In this document: positions 20,621 through 26,947 of the stretch, piece by piece
Position numbering within the stretch: the first letter of the stretch is position 1
How the letters are laid out: each line of letters opens with the position of its first letter
IMG/VR virus record: IMGVR_UViG_3300017726_000053
Span: 1-29,867 of that record
From: a virus
Reading direction: 5' to 3' (one strand)
Length of the DNA stretch: 29,867 nt
Position numbers and translations under genes: made by a program
The notes under the pieces: generated by a model
Databases searched by the model: none
What the model saw: only the letters and a program-made list of their open reading frames with translations
Told to the model about the DNA's origin: nothing

Positions 20621-22413
20621 TGAAAGTGCCAACATACACAGCCCAGACCCAGCGCACCAATCGCGTCAGCGGAATCCAGATGACGGTGCAGGCCAACGCT
20701 AACGCTTTGAACCAGTCCAACGCGGCGATCACACAAGTTGCGAATAACGCAGCTGAGATCAGCGCGAATTGGTACAAAACAGAGCTGGGTAACCAGCGCG
20801 CCGCAGAAGTGGCGCGAGCGGAGAATGATTTTAACGTAAGGCTGCAGGAAACGGTTGTGCAGTCCAAAGATGTTGAAGCGCCGCAAGTGCGTGGGTTTTT
20901 CGACAATCAGGCAAAATCGACAGCTGCAAGCATTGCAAGCTCAATCACAGACACGGTGTCGCGCAAAAGGTTTTTGTCCAAGGCCGAAGATCTGACAATC
21001 GCCAAACGGCTGTCTGTGCTGCAGGATGCCCGTGCCAGAGCCATTGACGGCGAGGCAGCTGCCTTCTACGAGGGCGCCGAGACACACATCAGAAATGCCG
21101 CATCCGGTAACGCCACAGAGCGCCAGATGGCAACCGAAATGCTTTTCGGAACATCAAGCTCTGTTGGTCTTTATCAATATATGGCAGACGCCGGTTACAT
21201 CACGCAGCAGCGGCGCGTTGAGCTGGAATCAGACGCAAGGTCACAGATTGACAGGTCAAGTGTCAGGCAGCAGCTAAACGCAGCGTCAATCAGCAAAGAT
21301 CCGGCAAACGCGATGGCGGTTTTGCAGCAGCTGCAAGATCCGGCAAATTTCAAATATCTGAAGCCTGCCGACCGTGACAGCCTGACAGGACAGGCAAACA
21401 CATTGGCTGAAACTCTCCAGCGAGCAGCTGTTGCAGCTGAGGCAAAAGCAGATACAAACGCCGCAAAAAAAATGAAAGCGAAACAGAACGCTAATTTTGC
21501 TGACTTAATGACACAAGTGCGGCGAGCAAATGAGGGTATTGATGGTGCAAGTCTGCCAAATTTGCTGGACGTTATTACGATGCGCGGCAATCAGGAGCTG
21601 ACAGAAACACAGTATAAAGCGATAAGCGATGCTATCGAAGGACGCGACGCGCCTGCCACAAATACACAGGTCGCAATGAATTTTCGTCAAAAGATAATGC
21701 AAGCTGAAACCGCCGAAGAAATCGACGAAATCACGACGGAGCTATACACGCATCTGGGGCCAGCTGGCGACATTAAAATGGCAGATGCAATATCTATCCT
21801 GAGTTTGGCTGATGGCGCAAAATCCAAAACGCCGGAGGCGCGGGACATCAAACACTATGAAGGGCTGCTCAAAAAAGGCATCGGCGTTAAGACAGATGGG
21901 ATCGTTATATTTGGCAACTCAGGCCCGTCGGCAGAAACGATTGAACGCCGCAATGACGCTCTGGATACATACCATCGTCTGACCACAGACCCCGACGATC
22001 CGATCCCGCCGCGCCAAGCGTATCAAGAAGTGTTGTTGCAAAATAGGGAGGCAGTAGCACAAGATCTGGCGTTTATAGCCCCCAGCACCGCAACATATAG
22101 TGTTGTCGGCAAAAAAGATTTTTCAAAGTGGACAAGGCAGGATTTCGTCAAAGCTAAAATAAGCGTTAGGAGCATGACAACCGCTGCGGGTTTGCGTTTA
22201 ACGCCGTTGCAGCAGGATCTGGAAATGGAAACGCTGCAACTGCTTGAGGCTTACATGGAAGAAGAAGGGTTGTTTGAAGGCGCCCCAGTTGTCGAGGAAA
22301 ATAACCAAGAAACAGGAGCTGGAGCCCCGACAGTCGTAGACCAAATCCAGCAATATCTCGGCGGCGATGATTCTATCCAGTCCCGCGAAGATGCGCTGGC
22401 AAACCCACAATAG
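20620..22413 (+). CDS. Internal virion protein C-like (T7 gp15 slot)
   Basis: A 597-residue, largely helical, charged protein rich in Ala, Gln and Glu. It begins MKVPTYTAQTQRTNRV, with later helices such as RVELESDARSQIDRSSVRQQLNAASI and PADRDSLTGQANTLAETLQRAA. It is in the place of T7 gp15, an ejected core protein that lines a channel across the periplasm. Sequence likeness to T7 itself is low, so the call rests on position, size and helical composition. Start shares a base with the previous stop. Confidence 0.7.
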   Translation: MKVPTYTAQTQRTNRVSGIQMTVQANANALNQSNAAITQVANNAAEISANWYKTELGNQRAAEVARAENDFNVRLQETVVQSKDVEAPQVRGFFDNQAKSTAASIASSITDTVSRKRFLSKAEDLTIAKRLSVLQDARARAIDGEAAAFYEGAETHIRNAASGNATERQMATEMLFGTSSSVGLYQYMADAGYITQQRRVELESDARSQIDRSSVRQQLNAASISKDPANAMAVLQQLQDPANFKYLKPADRDSLTGQANTLAETLQRAAVAAEAKADTNAAKKMKAKQNANFADLMTQVRRANEGIDGASLPNLLDVITMRGNQELTETQYKAISDAIEGRDAPATNTQVAMNFRQKIMQAETAEEIDEITTELYTHLGPAGDIKMADAISILSLADGAKSKTPEARDIKHYEGLLKKGIGVKTDGIVIFGNSGPSAETIERRNDALDTYHRLTTDPDDPIPPRQAYQEVLLQNREAVAQDLAFIAPSTATYSVVGKKDFSKWTRQDFVKAKISVRSMTTAAGLRLTPLQQDLEMETLQLLEAYMEEEGLFEGAPVVEENNQETGAGAPTVVDQIQQYLGGDDSIQSREDALANPQ

Positions 22414-22420
22414 GTGAAAA

Positions 22421-23878
22421 ATGAACGATCTTGCACATGATTATGTCACCGCTCGCCGACGCATGGCGCAGAAAGCTAGGTTTGCAAAGCGCATAGAAGA
22501 TGAGGGTTTGAGTGATTTCGTAAACTCCGACTATATGTTCGACAATGATGTCATCGGAGTGCCGGAGCCTGACGCTGATGACGAGCTTGCAAACAACGCC
22601 TCATGGCAACAGGACAGCCGGATTGTCCATGACTATTTCGCCAGTCTGCGCCCGTCCAACGGCATGTCTATGCAGCAGATGATGGCAGAAGGTGCTGACA
22701 TGGCGACATTGAACGCCGAAGCTGCCAAGCAGCCGCCAACAAATTTCGGTCAATGGGGCTTAGAGTTCATGGGCGAGTTTAACTATAACTTACCCAAAAT
22801 GGGCATCAGGGCAGCTCAAACCATGGACGCGCCGCCCGAGGTCGCAGGTGCGATGTTCCGACTGATGCAGTCCTATGACGCAAAGCCGGCGACATGGCGC
22901 GGCACACGCAGGGCCATCAAAAACATGTTCCAAGATCCGACAACTTATGTGGGGCTCGGGACTATGGGGTTTGGCTTTATCGGCAAGGCCGGTGTCAAGC
23001 AAGCTGGCAAAAGCGCGTTCATGCAGTATCTGCAGCGCCACGGCGCTACAGCTGCAGCTGGTGCAGCTGAGGGCGGGTTGATCATGTCTGCGGATGACGC
23101 AAGCAGACAGACTGTTAGCATAGCCGCAAAAGACGTATCTGGGCAGGAGGAGTTCGACTTCGGCCAGAACCTTGTGAGCACAGGAGTTGGCGCCGCAGCT
23201 GGCCTTATACTCGCTGGTGCTGTACCGCAGGGCGCAACTGCAATTTACAAAAAGATAAACCCGACAGAGCGGCTGCTCACAAAGGTTTATGAAAATGCTG
23301 AGGAGGCGCAGGAAGGGCTCGTGTCCTACTTGCGAAAAGCTGTGGAGGAGGAGCCTCTCGAGGTTGACGGCCGGCCGGTAATTTCAGACACAGGGCCAAA
23401 TGTGATAGATCCAAAAATCAAAGGGAAAGCCCGTGCGCGCGCAAAAGTGAAGCGCAAGGGCTACGATAGCCCCGATGACTTTACAGATATCGTCAGGGCT
23501 GGCGTCACTGTTGACCGGCCTGACGAGGCAGACGCAGTGGTTGCGGCTCTTGCCAAAAACTATGAGATCACAGACGAGGGCTGGCAGTTGTATGGCGGCG
23601 GCTATTTTGACCGTAAAATCATGGTCAAGACCCCCGAGGGCAAAACAGCAGAAGTGCAATTATTCAGTAGGGAAATTTCCGATATCAAAGAAGATCTGCA
23701 CAAATATTACGAAGAAGCGCAAAAGTTTGAGAAGGCAGCGAAAGCTGGCAACCCAGAAGCCAAACAAAGTTATGACGCCCAGATGAGGCAAGGAGCCGAG
23801 GCGGCTGCAGCCGCACTGCTCGCCGGCCAGCAAATGTGGCAGCCTATTTATGACCAGATCGGCGTGGCACTGCAGTAA
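22421..23878 (+). CDS. Ejection-region protein with C-terminal RelA/SpoT-like domain
   Basis: A 485-residue protein behind AGGTGA. Residues 1-170 are helical and polar. Two Gly/Ala-rich hydrophobic stretches follow (about 175-195, and 251-270, VSTGVGAAAGLILAGAVPQG) that could enter membrane. Residues about 285-432 carry a RelA/SpoT nucleotidyltransferase-like order: basic KGKARARAKVKRK (334-346), DIVRAGVTVD (356-365), GGGYFDRKIMV (392-402), EVQLFSREI (411-419) and HKYYEEA (427-433). Spacing Asp356, Tyr395, Glu411 is close to the Asp264, Tyr308, Glu323 of RelSeq, but the Ser-x-x-His after the Tyr is absent. The Ala-rich C-terminus follows. It sits between gp15-like and LPD-type virion genes, so the domain may be ejected into the host. 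Enzyme activity is unproven. Confidence 0.6.
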   Translation: MNDLAHDYVTARRRMAQKARFAKRIEDEGLSDFVNSDYMFDNDVIGVPEPDADDELANNASWQQDSRIVHDYFASLRPSNGMSMQQMMAEGADMATLNAEAAKQPPTNFGQWGLEFMGEFNYNLPKMGIRAAQTMDAPPEVAGAMFRLMQSYDAKPATWRGTRRAIKNMFQDPTTYVGLGTMGFGFIGKAGVKQAGKSAFMQYLQRHGATAAAGAAEGGLIMSADDASRQTVSIAAKDVSGQEEFDFGQNLVSTGVGAAAGLILAGAVPQGATAIYKKINPTERLLTKVYENAEEAQEGLVSYLRKAVEEEPLEVDGRPVISDTGPNVIDPKIKGKARARAKVKRKGYDSPDDFTDIVRAGVTVDRPDEADAVVAALAKNYEITDEGWQLYGGGYFDRKIMVKTPEGKTAEVQLFSREISDIKEDLHKYYEEAQKFEKAAKAGNPEAKQSYDAQMRQGAEAAAAALLAGQQMWQPIYDQIGVALQ

Positions 23879-23927
23879 AATTTTTTGTAGCGAGTGACCC
23901 TAAAAACAACTATATTAATGGGAGAAT

Positions 23928-23954
23928 AGGCGGCTGCGGCTGCCTTTTTTGTTG
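23928..23954 (+). terminator. Intrinsic terminator between virion genes
   Basis: AGGCGGC (23928-23934) pairs with GCTGCCT (23939-23945), seven pairs with one G-T, with loop TGCG, followed by TTTTTT (23945-23950) and GTTG. It lies in the 81-base gap before the 995-residue gene, with the start codon only 6 bases downstream, so partial termination and limited ribosome access are expected. Confidence 0.7.
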
Positions 23955-23959
23955 CGCGA

Positions 23960-26947
23960 ATGGCGATACCCAAAACGGCACCAGACGATCTGGCCCAGTC
24001 ATCAATCCTGACGGGTGGCCTAACAGATCCCCTGCAGGGAAACGATGTCCTGCAATCCGCTCCCAGCGTAGCATCTGGCTCGTCTATGATCGGGCTTGAT
24101 GTCGTCGCGCCACCACAAAACATTGATCAAGAAGTTGTTGAGCTCGCCAGTGCTCGGTGGTTGACGCGGCCGCTGGTTCGTATGTTTTCGGGTGACTTCG
24201 ACAACGTGTTCAGCCGTTCAGCTGACGAGCTGGAGGATCTGAGGACACGCGAGCAGCTGCCTGATGAGGCTGACAACGATGCCTTGCTGGACGAAATGCA
24301 GGCGGCTGATGAAAATGTCAGGGTGAAGGACGCAGGCTTGGCGACTGAGGAGCAGGCAGCTGAGGTCGCAGCCGCTATGGATCAGCCAGCACAGATCTCA
24401 GATGATGGGATGTTGCGTGATTTCAGAGCTGTTGGCAGCGCCGGCGACGCCAAGATTCCCGATGAGGGCAGCATCCTGTCAACGATTGATGGCATCAGCC
24501 AGACATATCGCGGCACGATTGACGAGGCCACGCGCGGTGTGCAGACCCAGCAAGCGACAAGAGAGCTGGCTGATTACATAGGTGTCACGCCTAACAAGCT
24601 GACAAACAACATACTGAACCGTAAACGCGGTGGCGTAATTTTCCAAGAAGGCATGGGGCTCGCAGAGACAATGCTTGCCGCAAGAGATCTGCTGGTCAAG
24701 GAATCCGAAACACTCGACGGTCTGGCAAAGAAGGCTGCGACTGGCACAGACGAGGACGCTCTTGCGTTTCGTCAGCAGCTGGAGCTGGTCGCGCAGATGC
24801 AGGCTCAAATCAAGGGGTCGCAGACAGAAATCGCCAGAGCTCTAGGCTCGTTTCGCATACCGGCCAGAACCGGCAACGCACCGGATGCGCTGCGCGGCAC
24901 AGATCTTTCCGCGATGCTAAACCAGCATGGCGGGGCAGATAACATCCGCGACATGGCCGCTGCCTACAATCAGGCGAACACAAGGTCACAGCGGCTTGCG
25001 GTTGCCCGTAAAGGCGCGACTGCAAAAACCTTTGATGCCTTCTATGAAGCGTGGATAAACATCCTTCTGTCTAGCCCAGTGACACATGTGAAGAACACTG
25101 CCGGTGCTTTTTTAACAACATTCGCACATATCCCCGAAACTGTTGTCGGCGGCGCCATAGGGACTACCCGCAGGGCTATGGGAGGTCAGGGCGGCATGTA
25201 TATGGGCGAGAGCAGGGCTCTCATGTTTGGCGCAATGATGTCGATGCGTGACGCCTTTGCTGCAGCTGGCCGGTCATTCAAGACGGGCGAGCGCCCGATT
25301 GCAGGCTCAAAGATTGAGATGGTCGGTGGCCGTGATCACATCAACGCTTTCAGCGCTGAGGGCTTTGGCATGGCGTCCTATGGCGGCAGTTTTTTCTCCG
25401 CTGAACGACTGAAAAGTGGCAAACTTGGCACTACAGTCGATATGCTCGGCAGTCTAATGACGCTGGGCAGGGTGCCGACTAGGGCGCTTGAGTTCGAAGA
25501 TACGCTTTTCAAGGTTATGGCTCAGCGCATGAGCCTTTACCAAAACGCTTACAGGACAGGCCGCACCAAAGGCCTGAACGGCGAGGCGTTATCAACGCAC
25601 ATCGCTGAGTTTATGATGGACCCGCCTGCAGAAGCGCTAAAGGGTGCAGATGCCCACGCCCAATATGTGACCTTGCAAACCGATCTCGACAAGCTCGGCA
25701 AGGATCTAAACGGAGTGCGGAACAACGCACTGATGCGACTTATGGTGCCGTTTTTCAAAACGCCATACAACGCCACTAAATACGCGATGATCGACAGGAG
25801 CCTCATAGGCGCGTTCTGGGGCGAAAGTAGCCGCATCATCAAGCGCGGCAGGGCGCCGGATGCGACGGATGCAGACAGAGCTGCCGCCGATATGGCAAAG
25901 GCGAGGATTGCCATGGGCAGCACCACAATGGCAGTCGTCACTGGGTATGCGCTCGACGGTCAAATCACAGGAGCTGGGCCGAACGATCCTGACTTGCGTA
26001 GAGCAATGATCCGCTCCGGATGGCAGCCTTACTCAGTGAGGGTCGGCGATCAGTATTACAGCTATCAAGGCTCAGAGCCTTTCTCGTCAATTATCGGCAT
26101 GGCTGCAGATTTTGCCGAAGTCGGGATATCTGGCGCGCTCGACGGCGATGCAATGGAAGAAATGGCCAATGGCCTTATCGCGGCTGCGGCGAACCAAGTA
26201 ACTGATAAAACCTTTATGTCGGGCTTTGCTGACTTCGTCGCAACGCTGAATGACCCATCGCGCTATGGCGGCAGCCTGACTGACCGGCTGGCAAGATCTG
26301 TTGTACCAAGAATTTTCGCTCAGATAGAAAGGCAGACAGACCCCACAGTCAGCGCAGCGCGCGGCAAACTCGACCAGATCAGATCACAGATTCCAGCGCT
26401 AAGTGGAGAGCTGGAGGCAAAGCGTAATTTCTGGGGCATGAAAGTGTTTAGCTCTGGAGCAGCTGGTCCTGATCTAATTAGCCCGATTTATTCCAGCACC
26501 TATGGGCCTAACAAATTGTCCGAGATTGATGCCGGCATGGGCGCTGAGGCTTATGCTGAGAAAGCGTTTGCGATTGATCAAGAGTTTATTGAGCTGCGGT
26601 ACGGGCCGAGCAAGCATCCGGAAGTCATGCGTGAGGGTGTCGGCCTGACTGACAGAGAGGTAGCCATATTCCATCAGTATGCCGGTATGCGCTCTTTTGA
26701 GCGGCTGTCGGCGATGATTGAAGATGATGGATACAAGGCTTTGAAAGAGGCCGCGCTTGCTGGCGATCTTGATGCAAGGGCCGTTCTGCACGACGCCTTC
26801 AATCGTGAAATCACAAAAGCAAGAAAACAAGCAAAGCAAGATCTGATTGACGACCAGAACGTAGGCCCAGCCGTAACCGCACGGATCAAGGCTTTCGGGG
26901 AGCTCCAACAGGAAAAGCGGAACAGGATCAATGAGGCAGTGAGATGA
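23960..26947 (+). CDS. Large virion protein, LPD-type ejection protein (T7 gp16 slot)
   Basis: A 995-residue protein in the place of T7 gp16. The start is ATG 23960, but no good ribosome binding site precedes it and a terminator hairpin ends just upstream; the frame is stopped above. The N-terminal 260 residues are acidic and polar. Residues about 350-620 (FYEAWINILLSSPVTHVKNTAGAF, ALEFEDTLFKVMAQRMSLYQNAYR, MVPFFKTPYNATKY) match the large polyvalent-protein associated domain found in giant phage and conjugative-element proteins. No lysozyme motif was found. The C-terminus is charged and helical. It is probably packaged and ejected, forming the channel. Overlaps the fibre gene (ATGA). Confidence 0.7.
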   Translation: MAIPKTAPDDLAQSSILTGGLTDPLQGNDVLQSAPSVASGSSMIGLDVVAPPQNIDQEVVELASARWLTRPLVRMFSGDFDNVFSRSADELEDLRTREQLPDEADNDALLDEMQAADENVRVKDAGLATEEQAAEVAAAMDQPAQISDDGMLRDFRAVGSAGDAKIPDEGSILSTIDGISQTYRGTIDEATRGVQTQQATRELADYIGVTPNKLTNNILNRKRGGVIFQEGMGLAETMLAARDLLVKESETLDGLAKKAATGTDEDALAFRQQLELVAQMQAQIKGSQTEIARALGSFRIPARTGNAPDALRGTDLSAMLNQHGGADNIRDMAAAYNQANTRSQRLAVARKGATAKTFDAFYEAWINILLSSPVTHVKNTAGAFLTTFAHIPETVVGGAIGTTRRAMGGQGGMYMGESRALMFGAMMSMRDAFAAAGRSFKTGERPIAGSKIEMVGGRDHINAFSAEGFGMASYGGSFFSAERLKSGKLGTTVDMLGSLMTLGRVPTRALEFEDTLFKVMAQRMSLYQNAYRTGRTKGLNGEALSTHIAEFMMDPPAEALKGADAHAQYVTLQTDLDKLGKDLNGVRNNALMRLMVPFFKTPYNATKYAMIDRSLIGAFWGESSRIIKRGRAPDATDADRAAADMAKARIAMGSTTMAVVTGYALDGQITGAGPNDPDLRRAMIRSGWQPYSVRVGDQYYSYQGSEPFSSIIGMAADFAEVGISGALDGDAMEEMANGLIAAAANQVTDKTFMSGFADFVATLNDPSRYGGSLTDRLARSVVPRIFAQIERQTDPTVSAARGKLDQIRSQIPALSGELEAKRNFWGMKVFSSGAAGPDLISPIYSSTYGPNKLSEIDAGMGAEAYAEKAFAIDQEFIELRYGPSKHPEVMREGVGLTDREVAIFHQYAGMRSFERLSAMIEDDGYKALKEAALAGDLDARAVLHDAFNREITKARKQAKQDLIDDQNVGPAVTARIKAFGELQQEKRNRINEAVR

